A stretch of DNA of 64,000 nt. Origin: Micromonospora ureilytica. Its GTDB lineage: Bacteria > Actinomycetota > Actinomycetes > Mycobacteriales > Micromonosporaceae. Location: assembly GCF_015751765.1 (NCBI RefSeq), contig NZ_JADOTX010000001.1, positions 7,032,271 to 7,096,270 on the forward strand. The letters are read 5' to 3'. The notes below the pieces were generated by a model. It worked only from the letters and a program-made list of their open reading frames with translations. It searched no databases and was not told the DNA's origin. Below, one piece after another: positions 1 to 8,918 of the stretch. The position numbers and the translations under genes are program-made. Within the stretch, counting starts at the first letter, position 1, and every line of letters starts with the position of its first letter.

Positions 1-1233
1 CCGCCGGGGCTGGCCGAGGCGTTGGCCGTGCCGGCGGCCGCCCAACTTGCCTGCGGCCCGGTCGTCGCCGGGATCTCCGGCACGGTGAGCCTGGTGGCGG
101 TGCCGGCCAATCTGCTGGCGGTGCCGGCCATCGCGCCGGCGACCGTGCTGGGCGTGCTGGCGGCCATGATGTCGCCGATCTGGCCGGCCGGTGCCGAGTT
201 CGTCGCGTGGCTGGCGAGTTGGCCGGCCTGGTGGCTGGTGATCATCGCCCGGCAGGGTGCTCGACTGCCGGGCGGCACCCTGCCGTGGCCGGGCGGGGTG
301 CCCGGTGCCCTCCTGCTGACCGGGCTGACCGTTGCGCTGCTGATCGCGGTGCGCCGGCCACTCGTACGCCGGCTGGTGGCGGTTGTCGGTGTCGCCGCCG
401 CGCTGGGTGCCCTGCCGGTTCGGCTGATGGCCGCCGGTTGGCCGCCCGCCGGCTGGGTGGTGGTGGCCTGCGAGGTGGGCCAGGGCGACGCCCTGGTGCT
501 CCCGGTCGACCCCGGCCGGGCCGTGGTGGTGGACGCCGGGCCGGAACCGGGTGCGGTGGACGGTTGCCTGCGTCGGCTCGGCGTACGGGAGGTGCCCCTG
601 CTGGTGATCAGCCACTTCCACGCCGACCACGTGGGCGGGGTCGCCGGGGTGTTCCGGGGGCGGCGGGTGGGTGCCGTGCTGATGCCTTCGTCGACCGACC
701 CGGAGAGCGGCCGGGACCAGGTCCGGGCGGCGGCCGCCGGCGGGCGGGCAGCGCTGCTGACCACGGTGGCCGGCGCTCGCCATCCCGTGGGCGGGGTCGA
801 CCTGTTGGTGCTCGGCCCGCCGTACCCGCTGGCCGGGACCAGGTCCGACCCCAACAACAACTCGCTGGTGCTGCGCGCCACGGTGGCCGGGGTGCGGATC
901 CTGCTGGCCGGCGACGCGGAAACCGAGGAGCAGCACGCGATGGTGACGCGGGCGGCGCCCGGCCAGCTACGGGCGGACGTGCTGAAAATCGCTCATCACG
1001 GGTCGGCGTACCAGGACCCGGGCTTCCTCGACGCGGTGCGGCCGACGGTGGCGCTCGTGCCGGTGGGCACGGGCAACACCTACGGGCACCCGAGTCCGGG
1101 GTTGCTTGCCCGACTGAGCAGAGGCGGCGTGCGGGTGCTGCGTACCGACACGGACGGCGATGTGGCGGCGGTCCGAACGGGCGACGGCCTGGCGGTGGCC
1201 CGGCGAGGTGTGCCCGCAGGCCGACAACCCTGA
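1..1233 (+). CDS. comEC: ComEC/Rec2 family DNA-uptake channel protein, C-terminal part (5' end outside window)
   Basis: The reading frame is open from base 1, so the gene begins upstream of the window; about 411 residues are present. The first ~130 residues are hydrophobic, alanine/valine-rich membrane segments typical of the end of the competence domain. From about residue 150 a metallo-beta-lactamase-like domain follows, with the metal-binding motif SHFHADH and later GDAE and KIAHHGS motifs. In transformable bacteria ComEC forms the inner-membrane channel for single-stranded DNA, and the C-terminal domain is proposed to act as a nuclease. The next gene is holA, and comEC-holA-rpsT is a common actinobacterial order. 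Whether it supports natural transformation here is unknown. Confidence 0.9.
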   Translation, partial: PPGLAEALAVPAAAQLACGPVVAGISGTVSLVAVPANLLAVPAIAPATVLGVLAAMMSPIWPAGAEFVAWLASWPAWWLVIIARQGARLPGGTLPWPGGVPGALLLTGLTVALLIAVRRPLVRRLVAVVGVAAALGALPVRLMAAGWPPAGWVVVACEVGQGDALVLPVDPGRAVVVDAGPEPGAVDGCLRRLGVREVPLLVISHFHADHVGGVAGVFRGRRVGAVLMPSSTDPESGRDQVRAAAAGGRAALLTTVAGARHPVGGVDLLVLGPPYPLAGTRSDPNNNSLVLRATVAGVRILLAGDAETEEQHAMVTRAAPGQLRADVLKIAHHGSAYQDPGFLDAVRPTVALVPVGTGNTYGHPSPGLLARLSRGGVRVLRTDTDGDVAAVRTGDGLAVARRGVPAGRQP

Positions 1234-1376
1234 TCAAGGCGGCGGGCGGTCCATTGAGCGGGTGACTTGCGGATTAAACGGGTAATTGAGCCGGATGTCT
1301 GGATTTGCGCTGTGTGCGGGCTGCGCCGATCAAGCAGCGAATGAGCAGGCACGATCCCGCCGCAGGCCGTGCGAAT

Positions 1377-2357
1377 ATGGGCGACGTGACCCCCGCCAGC
1401 CTCGCCCCCATTCTGCTCGTCCTCGGTGACGAGGAACTGCTCGCCACGCGCGCGGTCACCGAAGCTGTCGCGAAGGTTCGCAGCGTCGACGCCGAGGTGG
1501 ACGTCCGCGAGTACCAGGCCAGTGCGCTCACCGTCGGCGAGATCGCCGAGATGCTCAGCCCTTCGCTGTTCGGCGGACGGCGGCTGCTGGTCCTGCGTTC
1601 CGGCCAGGACGCCCGCAAGGATCTGGTCGCCGCGCTGTTGGCGTACGCGAAGAACCCCGACCCGGACGTCCAACTGCTGGTGCTGCACCTGGGCGGTGCG
1701 AAAGGCAAGGCGTTCGCCGACGGTCTGCGGGCGGCCGGCGCGACGGTGGTCCCGGCCGGCAAGCTCAAGGGGCACCGCGACCGGGTGACCTTCGTCCGCG
1801 ACGAGATCCGCCGGGCCGGCGGAAAGTGCACCGACGACGCCGCCGAAGCGCTCATCGCCGCGGTCGGCAACGACCTGCGCGAGCTGGCCGCCGCCTGCTC
1901 CCAACTGATCGCCGACACTGACGGGCGGATCAGCGCCGAGACGGTCTCCCGTTACTACCGGGGCCGGGTCGAGGTGACCGGCTTCACGGTGGCCGACGCC
2001 ACAATGGTCGGCGACGTGCCGGCGGCGCTTGAGGCACTGCGCTGGGCCCTGCATGTCGGGGTCGACCCGGTGCCCATCGCCGACGCCCTGGCCGACGGCG
2101 TGCGCACGGTGGCCCGGGTGGCATCGGCCGGGCGAGGTAATGCGTACCAGCTCGCCAGCAGCCTCGGAATGCCCGCCTGGAAGATCGAACGGGCGCAGCG
2201 GCAGGCGCGGGGCTGGACGCCGGAGGGCCTGGTCCGGGCGATGCAGGTCGCCGCCGAGTGCAACGCGGCCGTCAAGGGCGGCTCCGACGACCGGGCGTAC
2301 GCCCTGGAACGTGCGGTCTTCTCCGTCGCGGCGGCCCGGCAGGGCAGCACCAGGTGA
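1377..2357 (+). CDS. holA: DNA polymerase III delta subunit
   Basis: This is a 326-residue protein of normal length for the clamp-loader delta subunit, which opens the beta sliding clamp during replication. The N-terminal part (PILLVLGDEELL) is the typical beginning of the HolA AAA+ like domain. The central part contains the conserved ELAAACSQLIAD stretch, followed by the C-terminal helical domain (GMPAWKIERAQRQARGW). An earlier in-frame ATG exists at 1305, but ATG 1377 gives the usual family start. It lies between comEC and rpsT as in many actinobacteria. Confidence 0.93.
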   Translation: MGDVTPASLAPILLVLGDEELLATRAVTEAVAKVRSVDAEVDVREYQASALTVGEIAEMLSPSLFGGRRLLVLRSGQDARKDLVAALLAYAKNPDPDVQLLVLHLGGAKGKAFADGLRAAGATVVPAGKLKGHRDRVTFVRDEIRRAGGKCTDDAAEALIAAVGNDLRELAAACSQLIADTDGRISAETVSRYYRGRVEVTGFTVADATMVGDVPAALEALRWALHVGVDPVPIADALADGVRTVARVASAGRGNAYQLASSLGMPAWKIERAQRQARGWTPEGLVRAMQVAAECNAAVKGGSDDRAYALERAVFSVAAARQGSTR

Positions 2358-2791
2358 CGAGGGCGAACCGCCCAGTGTGGGCAACCATTGGAGTGGACGA
2401 GGAGCGCTACCGGCCGCTCTACGCCCGGCTGCTCGGCCTGCGGTTCGTCAACCCCGGCGGGGTGCTGTGCTTCCTCTTCTTCGAGGGCGCCATCGCCCTG
2501 GCGGTGCTGCTCGCCCTCGCCGAGTTGGTCAGCTGGTGGGCGGTGCTGGTGTTGCCGGTCGTGGTGGCGGCCATGGTCAAACTCAACGACATGGTGGCCG
2601 CGGTCGTTGTCCGTTCCGCCGCGCTCGTGCCCGAGCAGGAACGGGACCGGTTTCGCCGGCAGATGGAGCCGGCGGTCGGGCGAGCGCAGGTGGAGTGGAT
2701 CCTGCACAGCGTGCCCGGCGTCGTCGTGGCGACGGACACATCGCCCCCGCACACCGACGCGCCGACGCGCCCACCGACGCACTCGTCGTAG
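2354..2791 (+). CDS. Small two-helix membrane protein of unknown function
   Basis: A 145-residue protein that I do not recognise as a named family. The GTG start overlaps the holA stop as GTGA, which suggests translational coupling; GTG codons at 2375 and 2393 are alternatives. The middle of the protein has two hydrophobic segments (GGVLCFLFFEGAIALAVLLA and WWAVLVLPVVVAAMV). They are followed by a charged region and a threonine/proline-rich tail (ATDTSPPHTDAPTRPPT). Its stop codon coincides with the first bases of the palindromic element at 2790. Confidence 0.72.
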   Translation: MTRANRPVWATIGVDEERYRPLYARLLGLRFVNPGGVLCFLFFEGAIALAVLLALAELVSWWAVLVLPVVVAAMVKLNDMVAAVVVRSAALVPEQERDRFRRQMEPAVGRAQVEWILHSVPGVVVATDTSPPHTDAPTRPPTHSS

Positions 2792-2839
2792 ATCTTGGAG
2801 CGGAACGGCCCCTCTTGGGGCACTTTCCTTCCAAGATCT
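2790..2839. repeat. Palindromic intergenic element, AGATCTTGGA family, copy 1
   Basis: An inverted repeat with arms AGATCTTGGA(GC)GGAA and TTCCTTCCAAGATCT, with a nested inner hairpin (GCCCC-tctt-GGGGC). The left arm begins inside the stop codon of the preceding gene. The arms and the inner core closely match the element at 24577-24626. It can act as a terminator for the holA operon, but sequence conservation of the loop core suggests a dispersed repeat. Confidence 0.8.
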
Positions 2840-2905
2840 CAAGGCGGGCGCTCAAGGCGGGCATGCTGCTCTGAGGGCTTGGACGGCCGGCCGCTGGGCA
2901 CACGG

Positions 2906-2931
2906 AAGCCCCGGGCCTGGGCCCGGGGCTT
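2906..2931. terminator. Hairpin between the holA operon and rpsT
   Basis: Perfect 11-bp GC-rich stem (AAGCCCCGGGC / GCCCGGGGCTT) with a CTGG loop, located just beyond the rpsT stop codon and downstream of the convergent gene. There is only a short T run on the plus strand, so it is a probable bidirectional terminator. Confidence 0.75.
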
Positions 2932-2957
2932 TCCGAATCAGTCTGACGGTGAAGTCG

Positions 2958-3224
2958 TCAGACGGAGAGCGACACCACGCGCTTTGCGATCGCGGACTTG
3001 CGGTTCGCGGCCTGGTTGGAGTGGATCACGCCCTTGCTGACGGCCTTGTCCAGCTTGCGCGAGGCGTCCAGCATGAGCGCGGTCGCCTTCTCGACGTCAC
3101 CGGCCTCGGCAGCCTCGTGGAACTTCCGGACGGCGGTCTTCAGCGACGACTTGACCGACTTGTTGCGCAGCCGGGCCTTCTCGTTCTGCCGGTTGCGCTT
3201 GATCTGGGACTTGATGTTCGCCAC
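2958..3224 (-). CDS. rpsT: 30S ribosomal protein S20
   Basis: An 88-residue basic protein beginning [22 protein letters not shown], the characteristic N-terminus of bS20, which binds 16S rRNA early in assembly of the small subunit. Length and the C-terminal [14 protein letters not shown] segment are normal. It is encoded opposite to holA, and this holA/rpsT arrangement is common in actinobacteria. It appears monocistronic, with a strong hairpin directly after the stop. Confidence 0.97.
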   Translation of the reverse strand: MANIKSQIKRNRQNEKARLRNKSVKSSLKTAVRKFHEAAEAGDVEKATALMLDASRKLDKAVSKGVIHSNQAANRKSAIAKRVVSLSV

Positions 3225-3427
3225 GCGACAGCCTCGTCTTGATAGCTCGGGTTGGTCAGCTTATTGCGCGTGATGACGAACATGCGTCATCGCTGCGCGA
3301 AGAGCCAGGTTACCAGGTCGCCCGGGACGAGCCAAAACGGCTCGGCCTTCGCGCGGACGGACCCGGCCCGTCGGGGACCAGGTTACGCCCTCGACCAGGG
3401 CAGCGGCTCACCCGCCAGCCCGGGCGG

Positions 3428-3499
3428 CAGCCCGGCTCGCGTCCCCGCCAGCCCGGCTCGCATCCCCGCCAGCCCGGTCCGCTTCACCGCCAGCCCTGG
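3428..3499. repeat. Tandem 21-bp repeat, about 3.4 copies
   Basis: Copies start at 3428, 3449, 3470 and (partial) 3491, each beginning CAGCCC and carrying CCGCCAGCCCGG. The array lies between rpsT and the convergent-side end of the phosphotransferase gene. Its last copies run across the stop codon (3484-3486) into the coding 3' end. Confidence 0.75.
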
Positions 3500-4470
3500 C
3501 GGCGGGCCAGCCAGTCGAGCGACTGCTCGCCGCTCCATCGCTGATGGGCGGGCAGGTGCGGCGAGGCCGTCGGTGGTGCCGCCGCAGCGCCGGTCAGGTA
3601 GTAGCCGGCCAACGCGGCCAGGGTCGCGTCCAGGGCGTCCGGGGGCGCGCCGGCGGTGGCCGGGTGCGCGGCGAAGAGACGGTCCGCGTCCAACCCGCTG
3701 GCGTACGCGGTGAGCAGCAGGCCGGCCACGTCGAACCAGGCCGGCCCGGAGCAGACCCAGGTCCAGTCGCAGAACCAGGCTCGGCCGTCCGCGCCGATCA
3801 GCACGTTGTCGACCCGCAGATCGCCGTGGATCAGGCCGGTCGCCCCGTCGGCGTACCGGGGGAGGAGGGACTCCAACTCCACCAGCTCGGGCAGCCGGCC
3901 CAGGAGTGGCGCGGGCAGTGGCGGGCTCGGCTCACGACCGGCGGCGACCTCTTCCCACCAGAGGATGTCCGACCTGGCCAGGTCGGCCAGGCGCGGCAGG
4001 CCGAGCGCGGTCAACTCGGCCGGCGGGTCGGCCAGGGCGGCGGCGACCTGCGCGTACCCGGCGAGGGTGGCGTCCAACTCGGCGGGCGCCCAGGGCAGGC
4101 GCGGGGTGTGCCCGTCGACGGCGTCGGTACACAGCACGAACCAGCCGGCCGCGGAGAGGGTCCACCGGGGGGGCGGCGCCGGCAGGTCCGCCGGCAGCCG
4201 GTCGAGGATCGCGGCCTCTCGGGCGTACCAGTTGACCAGATGCGGTTGCTCGGCGGCGGGTGCGGCCTTGACGAAGGCCCGACCACCGTCGGCGGTGTCG
4301 AGCACGGCGGCGAAGCCGCGGGTGAAGCCCGCGCCCGCGACCCGGGCGGTGACCACCGGCGCGCCCAGCCGTTCGGCGACCGCGGCCCGCAGTGCCGCCG
4401 GTAAGGCCGGCCACGACGGGCGCAGGGCGCTCGCGTGGTACGGCACCGGCGGCAGCAGGGGAGGGGACAT
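3484..4470 (-). CDS. Aminoglycoside phosphotransferase (APH) family protein
   Basis: A 328-residue protein of the APH/choline-kinase fold. The kinase hallmark is LIHGDLRVDNVLI (catalytic-loop Asp and Asn), followed by FCDWTW in the metal-binding position of the DFG-like Asp. The N-terminal lobe has GGRAFVKAAP, with the ATP-binding lysine. Members of this family phosphorylate small molecules or are uncharacterised, so the name does not imply antibiotic resistance. The chosen ATG at 4470 (MSPPLLPPVPY) is the last sensible start, since the frame further upstream runs antisense to other genes. The gene is divergent from the DUF4240 gene. Confidence 0.82.
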   Translation of the reverse strand: MSPPLLPPVPYHASALRPSWPALPAALRAAVAERLGAPVVTARVAGAGFTRGFAAVLDTADGGRAFVKAAPAAEQPHLVNWYAREAAILDRLPADLPAPPPRWTLSAAGWFVLCTDAVDGHTPRLPWAPAELDATLAGYAQVAAALADPPAELTALGLPRLADLARSDILWWEEVAAGREPSPPLPAPLLGRLPELVELESLLPRYADGATGLIHGDLRVDNVLIGADGRAWFCDWTWVCSGPAWFDVAGLLLTAYASGLDADRLFAAHPATAGAPPDALDATLAALAGYYLTGAAAAPPTASPHLPAHQRWSGEQSLDWLARRQGWR

Positions 4471-4531
4471 GCCACCATGCTGCCCCGGGGTACGTGCGCG
4501 ACGCACGGCGACACTGCCAGACTGCCAAGCC

Positions 4532-5068
4532 ATGAGGACCGAGGACTTCTGGCAGTTGATCGACGAGGCGCGGGCCGGCGGCGGCGGTGAGCCCGGCCCG
4601 GTCGCGGCGCGGGCCGTCGCGCTGCTCGCCGAGCGCGACCCGGAGGACATCATCGGGTACGCGCGGCACCAGACACGGGTGCTGGCCGCCTCGCACAAGG
4701 CGGATCTCTGGGGCGCGGCGTACCTGATCAACGGTGGTGCCTCGGCCGACGGCTTCGAACACTTCCGGGGCTGGCTGATGACCCAGGGTCGTGCCGTCTT
4801 CGCCCGCGCGGTCGCCGAACCGGACTCGCTGGCCGAATTGCCCCAGGTGCGGGCGGCCTCGCTCAGCGGCGAGGAGTTCTCCGCCGAGCAGATGCTCTCG
4901 GTGCCCTGGGACGCGTACCGCAAGGCCACCGCGAGCGAACTGCCGGCGGACCGCGACCCGGTGCGGACACCGGACCTCAACGACTTCTGGGACTTCGACG
5001 ACGAGGACGAGGCGCGTCGGCGGCTGCCCCGGCTGGCCGCGCTCTTCGTTGAGCCGCCGCTGGAGTGA
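4532..5068 (+). CDS. DUF4240 domain-containing protein
   Basis: A 178-residue cytoplasmic protein of the DUF4240 type. It begins TEDFWQLIDEAR and carries the conserved LWGAAYLINGGASADGFEHFRGWLMTQGRAVF core, quoted here only to show the Cys-free, Trp-rich helical pattern. The C-terminus is acidic (DFWDFDDEDEARRR). Members occur across actinobacteria, sometimes as immunity-like proteins, and no reaction is known. It is a single gene between the divergent phosphotransferase and lepA. Confidence 0.75.
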   Translation: MRTEDFWQLIDEARAGGGGEPGPVAARAVALLAERDPEDIIGYARHQTRVLAASHKADLWGAAYLINGGASADGFEHFRGWLMTQGRAVFARAVAEPDSLAELPQVRAASLSGEEFSAEQMLSVPWDAYRKATASELPADRDPVRTPDLNDFWDFDDEDEARRRLPRLAALFVEPPLE

Positions 5069-5184
5069 GGGGTTCTCGGGTCGATCCATCGCCCGCGCAG
5101 CGGACCTACCCCGGCGGCGTGGGAACATAGAGGGGGTCGGCGGCGCGCCGGCCTGTTCACGTCAGCCGACCAGAACGGACCGCT

Positions 5185-7062
<1,878 letters not shown>

Positions 7063-7075
7063 GTCGCGACGCCGT

Positions 7076-7108
7076 ACGCGCCCGGGTGCCACACGCACCC
7101 GGGCGCGT
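7076..7108 (+). terminator. Rho-independent-type hairpin after lepA
   Basis: Stem CGCGCCCGGGTGC / GCACCCGGGCGCG with a 5-nt loop (CACAC), 14 bp including the flanking A-T pair, starting 13 bases after the stop and followed shortly by TTT. Confidence 0.85.
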
Positions 7109-7340
7109 CGCGTTTCCGGTGTGCCCGCCTGTCCCGCGTGCTCGCCCGCCCTGGCCTCTGTCGGGCCCGCCGTTACTGCCGGCCGGGCGCGAGTGTGACC
7201 GCCGGGTGCGGAAATTTTTCTGTCGCTGTCGTGGGGTCGGCCGGTCGACGACATGGGCTTCTACCTGTGTGGACGCACCCACGTGCCAACCGACGCACCC
7301 CGAAAACATTGACGACTGACGTTGTCCTTAGCGGTGAGTC

Positions 7341-7366
7341 GGTTTGGGCTTTCGGTGGGTCGGGCA
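7341..7366 (+). promoter_or_regulatory. Candidate stress-sigma promoter of glsB copy 1 (tentative)
   Basis: GTTT followed 11 bases later by GGGTCG. The same pair is kept upstream of the second copy, where the bases between them differ. It resembles the GTTT...GGGTA pattern of actinobacterial SigB-type promoters, but the spacer is shorter than usual, so this is only a suggestion. Confidence 0.3.
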
Positions 7367-7430
7367 CTTAGCCGTCACGACAGGAAGCGCACACATCGTG
7401 TGTCAGACATTCTTTTGAAGGAGGGCGACC

Positions 7431-7715
7431 GTGGAGTTCACCGTGTGGGGCATCATCACTGCGATCGTTGTTGGTCTCATCGTCGGCGCGCTCGGCCGTC
7501 TGGTCGTCCCGGGCCGGCAGAACATGCCGATCTGGCTGCACATGCTGATCGGTATTGGCGCGGCCCTGCTGGGCACCGTCCTGGCGCGGGCCATCGGCAT
7601 CGCGACCGAGACGAGCGGCATCGACTGGGGCGAGCTGCTGGTGCAGGTCGTGGTGGCCGCGATCGCTGTCGCACTGGTTGCCGGTGTGGGTGGCCGCCGC
7701 CGCGTGACCCGGTAA
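7431..7715 (+). CDS. GlsB/YeaQ/YmgE family membrane protein, copy 1
   Basis: A 94-residue protein with three hydrophobic segments, the glycine-rich GLIVGALGRLVVPG pattern and a C-terminal GGRRRVTR tail, as in the transglycosylase-associated (GlsB/YeaQ/YmgE) stress proteins of the cell membrane. The GTG start is preceded by an excellent ribosome site (GAAGGAGGG). It is almost identical to the protein at 8383, with six differences that I count in 94 residues, and its upstream region is also duplicated. The molecular role is unknown; homologues respond to acid, osmotic or general stress. Confidence 0.88.
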   Translation: MEFTVWGIITAIVVGLIVGALGRLVVPGRQNMPIWLHMLIGIGAALLGTVLARAIGIATETSGIDWGELLVQVVVAAIAVALVAGVGGRRRVTR

Positions 7716-7748
7716 CACCACAGCATCAGCCGTACCACCGCGACACCT

Positions 7749-7784
7749 CGATGGGCGCCCGACCGACAGGTCGGGCGCCCATCG
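7749..7784 (+). terminator. Terminator after glsB copy 1
   Basis: Perfect 16-bp stem (CGATGGGCGCCCGACC and its complement) with a GACA loop, 33 bases after the stop codon. Confidence 0.85.
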
Positions 7785-8037
7785 GCGTTCCACCCCGCCG
7801 CCCACGGTCGTCACCGGTTCTGTCCACCGCGACGGCCTCTCGTCCGACGTCTCCGGCGTGCGGCTCGAGGTCTGTGGGCGAGCCCGCCGGAGGTCTGCGG
7901 CGCCCTGTCGAGCGTCCCCGATGGGCTGGATCGCGGTGATCGGCTCGATTGCGGTGACGTCGAGGCGTCCTGGGTGGATGTACCGCCGTGCAGCAGTGCC
8001 ATCACCCCCGGCAAGTCCATCTCGCAGCCGCGTGTCG

Positions 8038-8090
8038 AGAGATCTTGGACAGTTTCCGTTCCACGGGAACGGAAACTGTCCAAGATCTCT
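8038..8090. repeat. Perfect 25-bp palindromic element, AGATCTTGGA family, copy 2
   Basis: Arms of 25 bases (8038-8062 and 8066-8090) are exact inverted copies around a 3-base ACG loop. The outer part AGATCTTGGA is shared with the elements at 2790 and 24577, but the inner part (CAGTTTCCGTTCC) differs from their GGCCCC core. It is not placed at the end of a gene, which argues against a simple terminator role. Confidence 0.85.
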
Positions 8091-8382
8091 CGGTCCGCTC
8101 CGGTTGGACGACGTCATCCGGCTCCGCGGGATGCGGCGGCCTCAACGACCTTTTGTTGAACGCGGCCCGGTGGCCCGGTGGCCCAGGTGTCCGGCGGCCC
8201 GGGGTGTCCGGGGCGGGTGGACCGACGGTCGGATGGGGCCTGCGGTGGTACGTGTTCCTGTCGGCCAAGTCGTGATCGTTTCGTGAGTGAAGTCGGTTTG
8301 GAATTTAGGTGGGTCGGGCAATTAACGGTCACGACAGGAAGCACACGAACCGTGTGTCAGACATTCTTGAAGGAGGGTGGCC

Positions 8383-8667
8383 GTGGAGCTCACCGTGTGG
8401 GGCATCATCACTGCGATCGTTGTTGGTCTCATCGTCGGCGCGCTCGGCCGCCTGGTCGTCCCGGGCCGGCAGAACATGCCGATCTGGCTGCACCTGCTGA
8501 TCGGTGTCGGCGCTGCGCTGCTGGGCACGATCCTGGCGCGGGCCATCGGCATCGCGACCGAGACGAACGGTGTCGACTGGGGCGAGCTGCTGGTGCAGGT
8601 CGTGGTGGCCGCGATCGCTGTCGCGCTGGTGGCCGGTGTGGGTGGCCGCCGCCGCGTCACCCGATAA
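8383..8667 (+). CDS. GlsB/YeaQ/YmgE family membrane protein, copy 2
   Basis: A 94-residue paralogue of the protein at 7431, with the same three membrane segments, the GRLVVPGRQNMPIW stretch and the GGRRRVTR end. The start at GTG 8383 is chosen by alignment with copy 1 and because AAGGAGGG sits at 8370-8377; a GTG at 8377 is inside that ribosome site. Differences from copy 1 are conservative (F/L, M/L, I/V, V/I, S/N, I/V). Because the leader is also duplicated, both copies are probably expressed under similar conditions. Confidence 0.88.
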   Translation: MELTVWGIITAIVVGLIVGALGRLVVPGRQNMPIWLHLLIGVGAALLGTILARAIGIATETNGVDWGELLVQVVVAAIAVALVAGVGGRRRVTR

Positions 8668-8718
8668 CGACCCGGCATCATCTGACGACACAGCACTACT
8701 TGTAGGACTGCACGACTG

Positions 8719-8752
8719 GAAAGAGCGCCCGGCCGAGAGCCGGGCGCTCTTT
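8719..8752 (+). terminator. Terminator after glsB copy 2
   Basis: 14-bp stem (AAAGAGCGCCCGGC / GCCGGGCGCTCTTT) with a 5-nt loop, ending in TTT, about 50 bases after the stop. This is a classic intrinsic terminator. Confidence 0.88.
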
Positions 8753-8918
8753 CGTGCTGAAGTGCCCGGCTTTGGCCCGATGCTGGAGCGCCTGTCGTCG
8801 GGCCCCTGCGGTACGGTCGCCAGGCTTCGGCCAGTCCCGCCCACTGTCGTAAAGGAATTCTCCGTACTAGGGTGCGGCGGAGAAGGTTAGTTCCAGGCGG
8901 CGCGAGGGGAGAAGTGGC

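Larger units (their letters stand above)
7063..7430. other. Intergenic region with lepA terminator and glsB1 leader
   Basis: No coding signal was found. The first ~45 bases contain the lepA terminator. From about 7333 the sequence is the leader of the following gene and is duplicated before the second copy (8283 onward). Both leaders keep GGTGGGTCGGGCA and a small CACAC...GTGTG hairpin (7390-7402). The stretch 7110-7330 shows nothing else I can name. Confidence 0.6.
7716..8382. other. Intergenic region between the two glsB copies
   Basis: This 667-nt stretch holds a 16-bp terminator hairpin (7749-7784), a perfect 25-bp palindrome (8038-8090) and, from about 8283, a copy of the leader found before the first gene. 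The remaining 7790-8030 and 8095-8280 segments look non-coding: short overlapping frames without ribosome sites or recognisable products. Confidence 0.6.
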
